From positions 1-17,723 of the forward strand of contig JAEZEJ010000103.1 in assembly GCA_023417775.1 (NCBI GenBank): DNA of 17,723 nucleotides, written 5' to 3'. A program made the translations under genes and the position numbers. A model generated the notes under the pieces. That model did not search any database, had not been told where the DNA came from, and was given only the letters and a program-made list of their open reading frames with translations. Positions 7,303 through 13,992 of the stretch are shown here, in pieces (position 1 is the first letter of the stretch; the number at the start of each line of letters is the position of its first letter). The DNA comes from Actinomycetes bacterium (GTDB lineage: Bacteria > Actinomycetota > Actinomycetes > Propionibacteriales > Nocardioidaceae).

Positions 7303-8379
7303 TCACTCGATGACGGTCGAGGTGTTCCAGAGATCGATCGCGTCATCATTGCCGTGCCCCACCAGCTCATCGATCCGGGCGAGCTCATCGTCGGTGAAGT
7401 CGGTGCGGTCGACCGCCGCCGCATTCTCATCGAGCTGCTCCGGGCGGGACGCACCCACCAGCGCGGAGGTCACGCCGCCGGGACGCAATACCCAGGAGAT
7501 TGCCATCTGCGCCAGCGACTGACCCCGGTCACCGGCCAGGTCCGCGAGACCACGCAGTCGATGCTGATTGCGCTCCACGACCGACTCGTCGAAGGACGGC
7601 CGCTCCGTCGCACGTTCGACAGCGCCCTCGCCGACGTAGCGGTCGCTCAGCAGGCCCTGGGCGAGCACGGTGAACGCGATCGACCCCATCCCCGCATCGT
7701 CCAGGGTGTCCAGCAGCTCGTCCTCCACCCACCGGTTCACCATCGAATACGCCGGCTGATGGATCACCAGCGGCGTCCCCAGGTCGCGGGCGATCTGGGC
7801 CGCGGCGCGCGTCCGCTCCGGCGAGTACGAGGAGATGCCGCCGTAGAGCGCCTTGCCCTGACGGATCGCCGTATCGATCGCCCCGATCGTCTCCTCCAAG
7901 GGTGTCGAGGAGTCCGCGCGATGCGAATAGAAGATGTCGACATAGTCCAGACTCATCCGCCGCAGCGACGCGTCGAGGCTCGACAGCAGGTACTTGCGGG
8001 AGCCGAGGAAGCCGTACGGTCCCGGCCACATGTCCCATCCGGCCTTCGTCGAGATCACCAGCTCATCGCGATAGGGCTTGAAGTCCCCGCGCATCATCCG
8101 GCCGAAGTTCTCCTCCGCGCTCCCATACGGAGGGCCGTAGTTGTTGGCCAGATCCAGGTGCGTGATGCCGAGATCGACCGCATGGCGCAGCACCGCTCGC
8201 ATGGCGTCGAAGGTCCGATTGTCGCCGAAGTTGTACCAGAGACCCAGCGAGATCGGCGGCAGCAGCAGACCCGAGCGGCCCACCCGCCGATAGGGCCGAT
8301 GGCGATAGCGATCCTCGGCGGCCTGCCACGGCCGGTGTGTCTCGGGAACCGGATCGGAGTACCAGACCTCATCACTCAT
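7303..8379 (-). CDS. aldo/keto reductase, YghZ / glyceraldehyde-3-phosphate reductase type
   Basis: A 358-residue NADPH-dependent aldo/keto reductase with a TIM-barrel fold. It matches the YghZ-like subgroup through HLDLANNYGPPYGSAEENFG, ISTKAGWDMWPGPYGF, SRKYLLSSLDASLRRM and LDYVDIFYSHR. The catalytic tetrad is complete: Asp76, Tyr81, Lys112 and His153. Members reduce L-glyceraldehyde 3-phosphate and other small aldehydes, including methylglyoxal, so detoxification is a reasonable role. The ATG at 8379 begins the family's usual N-terminus. It has no ribosome-binding site, but a TAGGCT -10 lies 7 nt upstream, implying a leaderless mRNA. An upstream in-frame start at 8472 would overlap the divergent MOSC gene and is rejected. 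The gene converges on the DUF222 remnant, only 2 nt from its stop. Confidence 0.93.
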   Translation of the reverse strand: MSDEVWYSDPVPETHRPWQAAEDRYRHRPYRRVGRSGLLLPPISLGLWYNFGDNRTFDAMRAVLRHAVDLGITHLDLANNYGPPYGSAEENFGRMMRGDFKPYRDELVISTKAGWDMWPGPYGFLGSRKYLLSSLDASLRRMSLDYVDIFYSHRADSSTPLEETIGAIDTAIRQGKALYGGISSYSPERTRAAAQIARDLGTPLVIHQPAYSMVNRWVEDELLDTLDDAGMGSIAFTVLAQGLLSDRYVGEGAVERATERPSFDESVVERNQHRLRGLADLAGDRGQSLAQMAISWVLRPGGVTSALVGASRPEQLDENAAAVDRTDFTDDELARIDELVGHGNDDAIDLWNTSTVIE

Positions 8380-8383
8380 ACAC

Positions 8384-8417
8384 CCGAGCCTAGAACGGCC
8401 CCGACCTCTAAGCTCGG
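8384..8417. promoter_or_regulatory. divergent leaderless promoter pair in an imperfect palindrome
   Basis: The 41-bp gap between two divergent ATGs holds two TAnnnT boxes. TAGGCT on the minus strand (8392-8387) is 7 nt before the aldo/keto reductase ATG, and TAAGCT on the plus strand (8409-8414) is 6 nt before the MOSC ATG. Both spacings predict transcription starting at or next to the A of the ATG. The arms 8384-8394 and 8407-8417 are inverted copies matching at 10 of 11 positions. Confidence 0.55.
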
Positions 8418-8420
8418 CAC

Positions 8421-8999
8421 ATGAGCGTGGAGCCCACCGACCTGGAGATCGTCGGCTTCGTCGTATCTCCACGACGTCGCTTCCGGGGCCGTCCGACCGA
8501 CGGGCCCGAGCCCTACGAGGGCGATGAGCATCCCACCCGGATCGATATCCGCGCGGGGCTCGGGGTCGTCGGGGATCGTTACTTCAACGCGGGATTCCCC
8601 TATGCCGCCGTCACCTTCATCGCCGAGGAGTCGGTCGGCTGGCTCGCCGACCGGCTGGAGGCCGGTCCCTTCGATCCGCTGCTCGCCCGCCGCAATATCG
8701 TCACCCGCGGCCTCGACGTCGATGCCCTCGCCCGTACCGAGTTCGTCCTCGAATCAGCCGACGGACTCGCCCGCTTCCGGTCCATCACCCCCGCCAATCC
8801 CTGCGCCTGGATGAACGAGATGTACGCGCCCGGCGCCCACCAGGCCTTCCGCGGTCACGCGGGCATCCGCTGCGAGCCCCTCGCCGATGCCAGCCTGCGG
8901 CTCGGCCCCGCCCGTCTCGTCGCCTGCCGCGATCTCGAACCCGAGGAGCTGCAACGCCGAGTCAGCCAAGCAGCCGCGGCCGCCCAAGCGAGTCAGTGA
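8421..8999 (+). CDS. MOSC domain protein
   Basis: A 192-residue stand-alone MOSC (molybdenum cofactor sulfurase C-terminal) domain protein. Typical stretches are GLGVVGDRYF (residues 47-56), VTFIAEESVGWL, the core RRNIVTRGLDVDAL (about 90-103) and the closing HAGIRCEPLADASLRLGPARL. MOSC domains bind the molybdenum cofactor or handle sulfur and metal-sulfur groups. Members include cofactor sulfurases, amidoxime reductases and small proteins such as YiiM. There is no N-terminal beta-barrel or NifS-like part, so the partner reductase, if any, is encoded elsewhere. The cysteine in NPCAWM (about residue 128) is a candidate sulfur carrier. The ATG is probably leaderless. The SRPBCC gene follows after 7 nt, so the two are likely co-transcribed. 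Confidence 0.88.
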   Translation: MSVEPTDLEIVGFVVSPRRRFRGRPTDGPEPYEGDEHPTRIDIRAGLGVVGDRYFNAGFPYAAVTFIAEESVGWLADRLEAGPFDPLLARRNIVTRGLDVDALARTEFVLESADGLARFRSITPANPCAWMNEMYAPGAHQAFRGHAGIRCEPLADASLRLGPARLVACRDLEPEELQRRVSQAAAAAQASQ

Positions 9000-9006
9000 G
9001 ACCATC

Positions 9007-9495
9007 GTGCCCGTCGTCGAGTCCCGCGTCATCGTCCCGGTCGACCCGGACGTCGCCTTCGCCGTCTCCCAGACCACCGGGGAGGCGAGACTGCGGTGGG
9101 ATCCGTTCATCCGCCGCCAGCGCTTCGTCGGCGGAGCCACCGCACCGGGGACGGGCGTGCGGACCCTGACCGTGCACCGGCTCGGCTTCCAGATGATCAG
9201 CGAATACGTCTCCTACCGTCCCCCGTCCAATGTCGGCATGAAGATGGTGTCCGGTCCGTGGTTCTTCGCCAAGCTCGGCGCCGGCTGGCGCTTCACCGCC
9301 GACGGCCCCGGCCGCAGCGAGGCCGTCTGGCGATACAACTTCAGCTGCCGGCCCCGCTGGCTCGCGCCCCTCGCGGAGCGCATCGGCAGCATCGTCCTGC
9401 AACGCGATATCGACCGCCGCATCCGAGGTTTCGCCCGCGGCTGCAGCGATCCGCTCGTCCTCGACGCCGCCCGCGACCAGCTGGGCGACGCCTGA
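9007..9495 (+). CDS. SRPBCC / polyketide cyclase-like ligand-binding protein
   Basis: A 162-residue protein of the START/SRPBCC fold. It opens with ESRVIVPVDPDVAFAVSQT, the usual first strand and helix, and continues with RWDPFIRRQRFVGG. The strands GFQMISEYVSYRPPSNVGMKM and WRFTADGPGRSEAVWRYNFS follow, and it closes with a long C-terminal helix over the pocket. Such proteins bind hydrophobic ligands or act as cyclases; no ligand can be inferred here. The GTG at 9007 is chosen because it begins the fold exactly and lies 7 nt after the MOSC stop. A longer version from the ATG at 8887 would overlap MOSC by over 100 nt. The ribosome-binding site is weak, suggesting coupling to MOSC. The 3' end lies 4 nt from the convergent transglutaminase-like gene, with no visible terminator. 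Confidence 0.8.
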   Translation: MPVVESRVIVPVDPDVAFAVSQTTGEARLRWDPFIRRQRFVGGATAPGTGVRTLTVHRLGFQMISEYVSYRPPSNVGMKMVSGPWFFAKLGAGWRFTADGPGRSEAVWRYNFSCRPRWLAPLAERIGSIVLQRDIDRRIRGFARGCSDPLVLDAARDQLGDA

Positions 9496-9499
9496 CCTC

Positions 9500-10357
9500 T
9501 CACGAGAGACGGGTGAGCTCGACCTCGACGATCGAGTCGACCTCGCCGCGGGTCGCATAGATCCCGCGCAGCGCCGGCACGTCGGCGAACTCGCGCCCGA
9601 TGCCCACGGCGATGTGGCGAGGCCCGATCGCTCCGTCGCCGAGGACGTCGTAGCCCGTCCAGTCGCCGTCCCACCACTGCAACCAGGCATAGGGCTCGGT
9701 CGCGACCGTCTCCCCGAGCGCCGGATCGGCGGCCGGATGCAGGTAACCGGAGACGAAACGCCCCGGGATGCCCGCCTGACGCAGCGCACCGAGGGCCACG
9801 TGCACCAGGTCGTGGACCACCCCGGCCCGCGACTCCCAGACCTCGCGCGCGGTCGACGAGACATGGGTCGGCGCGCCCAGCCACTGCACCTCGGATCGGA
9901 TGATCTCCCCCACCGCGTGCACATAGTCCGCCGGAGAACCGGACCCCGCGCGAAGCTCCTCCAATCGGGCGGCGAGACCCGCATCGGGATCGGTGGTCTC
10001 ACTCGGAGCCAGGTATTCGCAATGACGGTCGCGGAGGTCGGGGTCGGCCAGCCCCTCCCAGTCGATGACATCGACCGATCCGGTGTCGACGGGACCGGTA
10101 TCGACGACGGAGGTCGCCGTGATCGTCAGCACCTCGTGCTCGTCGGTGACCTCGAAGGCGGTGACCGTCGTGCCCCAGTAGTCGCGATACTCCTGCGACC
10201 ACGCGCTCGGATCGATCTCGACCCGGGCACGGAGCATCACCTGGTCCCCGGTGGTCAACGGGATCAGCCGCGCCTCGCTGTAGGTCGCGGCCGAGGGCTC
10301 GGCATAGCGATGGCTCGTCACATGCCGGACCCGCCACTGCATCGTGTCCGCACTCAT
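9500..10357 (-). CDS. transglutaminase-like protein with substituted catalytic Cys and His (probable pseudoenzyme)
   Basis: A 285-residue protein with an N-terminal Bact_transglu_N-type beta domain (about 5-90; WRVRHVTSHRYAEP...SEARLIPL) and a transglutaminase-like core (about 145-270). Family members read approximately GVCQDxAHL at the nucleophile, SHAWVE at the histidine and GYDPTN at the aspartate. Here they read GVVHDLVHV (Val181 in place of Cys), EPYAWLQ (Tyr223 in place of His) and GYDVLG (Asp237 kept). Both substitutions are plain in the DNA (9815-9817 and 9689-9691). The fold motifs around them, such as ALRQAGIPGRFVSGYLHP and GPRHIAVGIGREFADVPALRGIY, are well kept, so this is not general decay. 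The protein probably lacks protease or transglutaminase activity and may bind a peptide or partner. It is last in the cassette, 25 nt after the alpha-E gene, with GAGGTG before the ATG. Confidence 0.9.
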   Translation of the reverse strand: MSADTMQWRVRHVTSHRYAEPSAATYSEARLIPLTTGDQVMLRARVEIDPSAWSQEYRDYWGTTVTAFEVTDEHEVLTITATSVVDTGPVDTGSVDVIDWEGLADPDLRDRHCEYLAPSETTDPDAGLAARLEELRAGSGSPADYVHAVGEIIRSEVQWLGAPTHVSSTAREVWESRAGVVHDLVHVALGALRQAGIPGRFVSGYLHPAADPALGETVATEPYAWLQWWDGDWTGYDVLGDGAIGPRHIAVGIGREFADVPALRGIYATRGEVDSIVEVELTRLS

Positions 10358-10382
10358 CCGATCACCTCACTCTGGACCCTCG

Positions 10383-11306
10383 TCATAGCGAGACCCTCCC
10401 GGACCACTCGTGCCACTCCTCCTGGGCGAAATAACGCGAGGTCAGCGCATCGCTGGCCGCACCGCAAGAACGCTGTAGCCGCTCCATCTCGAAGGGCAGG
10501 TTGTCGGCGATCTCGCCCAGCGGCCGGTACTCGAGCTCCGTGCGGGCACGCCCCAGCAGCCGCTGCGCCTCATCGGCGAAGCCGGCACGACGCCCGCTGC
10601 GCTCCAGCCGCTCCAAGGCCAGCTCGGCCTCCATCAGCGCCGAGACCACCGATCGGGGGAACCAGCGGTCGAGCAGCATGTACTCGGCCGCCGCCCGATC
10701 CGCCTCGATCCCGCGATAGGTGCGGATGAAGCTCTCATAGCCGCTGCACGCGCGCAGGGTGTTCGACCATGCCACCTGCGCCCCGCTGCTCGCGGCGGCC
10801 GCGAGGATGCGGGCCGTCATGTCGGCACGCTCCAGACTGCGGCCGAGGCTGTAGAAGTACCAGCCCTGGTCGCGCGGCATGGTGTCCTCGGCGATGCCGG
10901 TGATCATCGCGGTCCGGCCCCGCACCCAGGCGAACATCTCCGGCGGGCGCATCGAGGTGGCCATCGGCACCCCCTGCCAGGTGGCGTTGATCGCCGACCA
11001 GATATCGGTCGAGATGGTCTCGCGGCTGCTCCGCGCGGTCTCGCGCATGCCGCCGATGACGGCCACGATCGACGATGACGAGGAGGCGTCGAGGGCCAGC
11101 AGCTTGAGGATCGACCAGCGATTGGGGACACCCTCGAAGTCCTCGATACCCATGACGGTCAGCAGCTGATCGCACACCGCGACCTCGTCGAGACCGGGAT
11201 CCTCCACCAGCACCTGCATCTGCACGTCCAGGAGCCGGGCCGTGTCATCGGCGCGCTCGACGTAGCGGCCGATCCAGAACAGCGACTCGGCGATGCGGCT
11301 CAGCAT
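10383..11306 (-). CDS. alpha-E domain protein (DUF403 type)
   Basis: A 307-residue, all-helical protein. The N-terminus MLSRIAESLFWIGRYVERAD is the hallmark of the alpha-E family. Further conserved stretches are GWYFYSLGRSLERADMTARIL, a second copy of the same type of helix, and SGYESFIRTYRGIEADRAAAEYML. Alpha-E proteins almost always occur next to a circularly permuted ATP-grasp enzyme and a transglutaminase-like protein, exactly as here. They are proposed to help in making or modifying peptides, but no biochemical activity is established. The ATG overlaps the ATP-grasp stop by one base (TGATG), so translation is coupled. It is the middle gene of a three-gene minus-strand operon. Confidence 0.93.
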   Translation of the reverse strand: MLSRIAESLFWIGRYVERADDTARLLDVQMQVLVEDPGLDEVAVCDQLLTVMGIEDFEGVPNRWSILKLLALDASSSSSIVAVIGGMRETARSSRETISTDIWSAINATWQGVPMATSMRPPEMFAWVRGRTAMITGIAEDTMPRDQGWYFYSLGRSLERADMTARILAAAASSGAQVAWSNTLRACSGYESFIRTYRGIEADRAAAEYMLLDRWFPRSVVSALMEAELALERLERSGRRAGFADEAQRLLGRARTELEYRPLGEIADNLPFEMERLQRSCGAASDALTSRYFAQEEWHEWSGRVSL

Positions 11307-12811
11307 CAGACATCACCTCCGGACTGCGTCTGCTCCTCGCGCAGGAGCTCCGTCTCCTCGGCCTCGGCCGACTCCGCGTCGCGGGCGAGGACCCAGGTGT
11401 CCTTCGACCCTCCGCCGCGTGACGAGTTCACGATCAGCTCGCCCTCCGGGAGCGCCACCCGGGTCAGTCCGCCGGGCAGCACCCAGACCTCCTCGCCGTC
11501 GTTGACCGCGAAGGGCCGTAGGTCGACGTGCCGGGGACGGATGCCGTCCTCGACGAGGGTCGGCACCGTCGACAGCGACACCACCGGCTGGGCGATCCAG
11601 TCGCGGGGGTCCGCGAGGATCTTGGCCCGCACCTCGTCTAGCTCCGCCGGGCTCGCGGCGGGACCGATGACGATCCCCTTGCCGCCCGACCCGTCCACCG
11701 GCTTGAGCACCAGCTCATCGAGCCGGTCGAGGACCTCCTCGCGCTGAACGGCATCGCCGAGGCGCCAGGTGTCGACATTGCGGAGGATGGGCTCCTGGCC
11801 CAGGTAGTAGCGGATCAGATCGGGGACATAGGTATAGAGCAGTTTGTCATCCGCGACCCCGTTGCCGACGGCGTTCGCGATGGTGACATTGCCCGCGCGG
11901 GCGGCATTGATGATCCCCGGGACGCCGAGGGCCGAGTCGGCGCGGAACTGCACCGGATCGAGGAACTCGTCGTCGATCCGCCGGTAGATGACATGGACGG
12001 GGGCGAGCCCGCCGGTGGTGCGCATCATCACCCGCCCGGCGTGGCAGACGAGGTCGCGCCCCTCGACCAGCTCGACACCCATCGTGCGGGCGAGCAGGGT
12101 GTGCTCGAAGTAGGCGGAGTTGTAGACCCCCGGTGTCAGCACCACCACGGTCGGGTCGCTGACACCGGCGGGCGCGGACGCACGCAGCGCGTGCAGCAGT
12201 GCGCGGGAGTAGCGGGCCACCGGACGGATCCGGTGATCGGCGAAGACCTCGGGCAACGCCGCCGACATCGCGCGCCGGTTGGTCATCACATAGGAGACGC
12301 CCGAGGGCACGCGGACATTGTCCTCCAGCACCCGGAACTCGCCGCCCTCGTCGCGGATGAGGTCGACTCCCGCGACCTGGATGCGCACGCCGTTAGCTGG
12401 ATCGACGCCCGCCACGACGCGGTGATAGTGCGGCGAGGTCATGACCGTCTCGCGCGGCACGACCCCGTCGCTGAAGAGCTCGCCGGGGCCGTAGGCATCC
12501 GCGAGGAAGGCCTCGAGGGCCTTGACCCGCTGCTGGACACCGGCGTCCACCGTCTCCCAGGCCTCCGCCTCGATGATCCGCGGGACGATGTCGAGGGGGA
12601 AGGGCCGCTCCTCGCCCGCGACGCCGAAGGTGATGCCCTGCTCGAGATAGGAGGAGGCGAGGGAGTCGGCGCGCTGCCGGACATCGTCATTGCCCATGTC
12701 CCCGAAGGACTCCGCGATCCCCGTATAGAGCTCGCGCAGGCCCGTGCCGGTGAACATCTCGTCATATCCCGCGAGGGGTCCGTACCCGTCGAAGAGTCGT
12801 CCGTCCGTCAC
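11306..12811 (-). CDS. circularly permuted ATP-grasp type 2 amidoligase-like enzyme
   Basis: A 501-residue protein of the CP_ATPgrasp_2 (DUF404/DUF407, COG2308) family. It opens with FDGYGPLAGYDEMF and includes NGVRIQVAGVDLIRD and VLEDNVRVPSGVSYVMTNRR. The ATP-binding part has ELVLKPVDGSGGKGIVIGP (Gly-rich loop with Lys), QPVVSLSTVPTL, RHVDLRPF and NSSRGGGSKDTW. ATP-grasp enzymes join a carboxylate to an amine through an acyl-phosphate, so a peptide or amide ligase is expected. The substrate is unknown. The GTG at 12811 is preferred to the upstream ATG at 12865: a TAGGCT -10 lies 7 nt before it (leaderless) and the homologous part begins directly after. It heads the operon with the alpha-E and transglutaminase-like genes and is divergent from the HNH gene. 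Confidence 0.93.
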   Translation of the reverse strand: MTDGRLFDGYGPLAGYDEMFTGTGLRELYTGIAESFGDMGNDDVRQRADSLASSYLEQGITFGVAGEERPFPLDIVPRIIEAEAWETVDAGVQQRVKALEAFLADAYGPGELFSDGVVPRETVMTSPHYHRVVAGVDPANGVRIQVAGVDLIRDEGGEFRVLEDNVRVPSGVSYVMTNRRAMSAALPEVFADHRIRPVARYSRALLHALRASAPAGVSDPTVVVLTPGVYNSAYFEHTLLARTMGVELVEGRDLVCHAGRVMMRTTGGLAPVHVIYRRIDDEFLDPVQFRADSALGVPGIINAARAGNVTIANAVGNGVADDKLLYTYVPDLIRYYLGQEPILRNVDTWRLGDAVQREEVLDRLDELVLKPVDGSGGKGIVIGPAASPAELDEVRAKILADPRDWIAQPVVSLSTVPTLVEDGIRPRHVDLRPFAVNDGEEVWVLPGGLTRVALPEGELIVNSSRGGGSKDTWVLARDAESAEAEETELLREEQTQSGGDV

Positions 12812-12818
12812 GCAGCCC

Positions 12819-12824
12819 AGCCTA
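12819..12824 (-). promoter_or_regulatory. putative leaderless promoter of the ATP-grasp cassette
   Basis: Read on the minus strand, TAGGCT ends 7 nt before the GTG at 12811, predicting a transcript that begins at the start codon. The same hexamer and the same 7-nt spacing occur before the aldo/keto reductase gene. Confidence 0.5.
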
Positions 12825-12908
12825 AGACGGATTCGTGTCCAGCACTTTTCGAGACGGTGTCGCACGCGTCGTTCGCCCGAAGGACACCTCCGCTGAGCAC
12901 GGAGCGGT

Positions 12909-12914
12909 TACGCT
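12909..12914 (+). promoter_or_regulatory. putative -10 box of the HNH gene
   Basis: TACGCT within GGTTACGCT fits TAnnnT. Transcription would begin near 12921 and give a leader of about 16 nt containing GGAAAGGG at 12922-12929, a plausible ribosome-binding site before the ATG at 12937. Confidence 0.45.
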
Positions 12915-12936
12915 TCGTAGCGGAAAGGGTACGCAG

Positions 12937-13371
12937 ATGGGCGATGTGCTGGTACTCAACGCGAGCTACGAGCCGCTGCAACGCGTCTCCCTGCGGCACG
13001 CCATCAAGATGCTCGTCCGCGAAGTGGCCGTCATCGAGGAGGCCGATGACACGAGCTTCGGCCCCTTCCCGCGCCCAACGGTCCTGCGGCTCGTCCGCTA
13101 TGTCGTGACCGCATGGATGCACCGTCCCGGGCGGCTGTGCACCAAGAGCGCGATCAAGGCCCGCGACCGGCAGCGCTGTGCCTACTGCGGGGGCCGGGCG
13201 GAGACCGTCGACCACATCGTGCCGCGCTCGCGCGGCGGCGCGCTGTCGTGGGAGAACGCCGTCGCCGCGTGCCTGCGCTGCAATCATCGCAAGGCCGACC
13301 GAACCCCCGAGGAGGCCGGCATGCTGCTGCTGATCGTGCCCGCCGAGCCACACCGGCCTCTGCCCGGGTGA
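12937..13371 (+). CDS. HNH endonuclease-fold protein
   Basis: A 144-residue protein of a conserved actinobacterial HNH family. The N-terminal half (VLVLNASYEPLQRVSLRHAI and VLRLVRYV) is the family's usual leader domain. The HNH domain at about residues 78-122 is intact. It has Cys81 and Cys84 (CAYC), Asp92-His93 (VDHIVPRSRGG), Asn107 (WENAV) and Cys112, Cys115 and His117 (CLRCNH). The two CxxC pairs bind structural zinc, and the His-Asn-His set binds the catalytic metal. The frame is open further upstream to 12835, but the ATG at 12937 has a fitting ribosome-binding site and starts at the conserved VLVLN. No restriction methylase or phage gene is nearby, so a housekeeping DNA repair or processing role is as likely as a defence role. 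It converges on the marR gene with a 16-nt gap. Confidence 0.88.
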   Translation: MGDVLVLNASYEPLQRVSLRHAIKMLVREVAVIEEADDTSFGPFPRPTVLRLVRYVVTAWMHRPGRLCTKSAIKARDRQRCAYCGGRAETVDHIVPRSRGGALSWENAVAACLRCNHRKADRTPEEAGMLLLIVPAEPHRPLPG

Positions 13372-13387
13372 CCCGACGGGCCGATCA

Positions 13388-13972
13388 TCAGCGGTCCGCC
13401 GGCTCCGCGGCGTGGACCGGCAGCTCGCGCACATCATCGGCGTGCCGGTCGATCGACTCCTCCAGCTTGCGCAGCAGGCGATCGAGCAGCGCCAGCTCGT
13501 CCTCATCGAGGTCGGCCAGCAGCGTCGCCTGCGCCAGCACGTGCTGACCGTAGACGGCGTCGATGAGGCCTCGCCCGCGTTCGGACAGCGAGACCTGGAC
13601 GACCCGGCGGTCCTGGTCGTCGCGATGACGCTCGATCAGCCCATCGGCCTGCATCCGGTCCAACCGCAGGGAGATGCCACCGCTGGTCAGCATCGACGAC
13701 TCGGCCAGCTCGGTCGCCGTCTTGCGCGCCTCGACGCCCGACCTCCGCAGATTGGCCAGCACATCGAAGGAGCCGAGCGAGAGCCCGGCCGCCTCGTGCC
13801 GGGCGTTGAAGATCGAGCGCTGGCGCGTGACGATCCGCGAGAGCCGACCGAACACCCCCATCGCCGACAGCGGCGGCAGATCCGGGCGCTCTCGCTCCCA
13901 GTCCCGCACCACCTCGTCGACCTTGTCGACGCGGTCGGTCGCCTCCGCCCCCGTATCGCGTGCTCCGCTCAC
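13388..13972 (-). CDS. MarR-family transcriptional regulator
   Basis: A 194-residue regulator. An acidic N-terminal extension of about 35 residues precedes a standard MarR winged helix-turn-helix. SLGSFDVLANLRRSG leads into the DNA-binding region, LAESSMLTSGGISLRLDRMQ (89-108) contains the recognition helix, and GLIERHRDDQDRRVVQVSLS (111-130) forms the beta wing. A C-terminal dimerisation helix follows. The GTG at 13972 has AAGGGGG 5 nt upstream. A GTG at 13996 overlapping the permease stop (GTGA) would add eight residues and is also possible. It is last in the ABC transporter operon, so it probably controls that operon in response to the transported compound. A palindrome at 16851-16864 is a candidate operator. 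Confidence 0.9.
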   Translation of the reverse strand: MSGARDTGAEATDRVDKVDEVVRDWERERPDLPPLSAMGVFGRLSRIVTRQRSIFNARHEAAGLSLGSFDVLANLRRSGVEARKTATELAESSMLTSGGISLRLDRMQADGLIERHRDDQDRRVVQVSLSERGRGLIDAVYGQHVLAQATLLADLDEDELALLDRLLRKLEESIDRHADDVRELPVHAAEPADR

Positions 13973-13992
13973 CTCAACCCCCTTGCGTCTGC

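Noticed and set aside
12835..12936. N-terminal extension of the HNH protein by 34 residues
   Set aside because: The in-frame extension covers the probable promoter, is not part of the family's conserved start, and the ATG at 12937 has a better ribosome-binding site.
11993..13108. Plus-strand open frame of about 370 codons opposite the ATP-grasp gene
   Set aside because: Antisense shadow rich in His/Arg/Gly/Asp, overlapping both the ATP-grasp gene and the HNH gene.
12937..13371. HNH protein as part of a defence system
   Set aside because: No methylase, helicase, ATPase or other defence partner is adjacent; the family is a common single-gene feature in actinobacteria.
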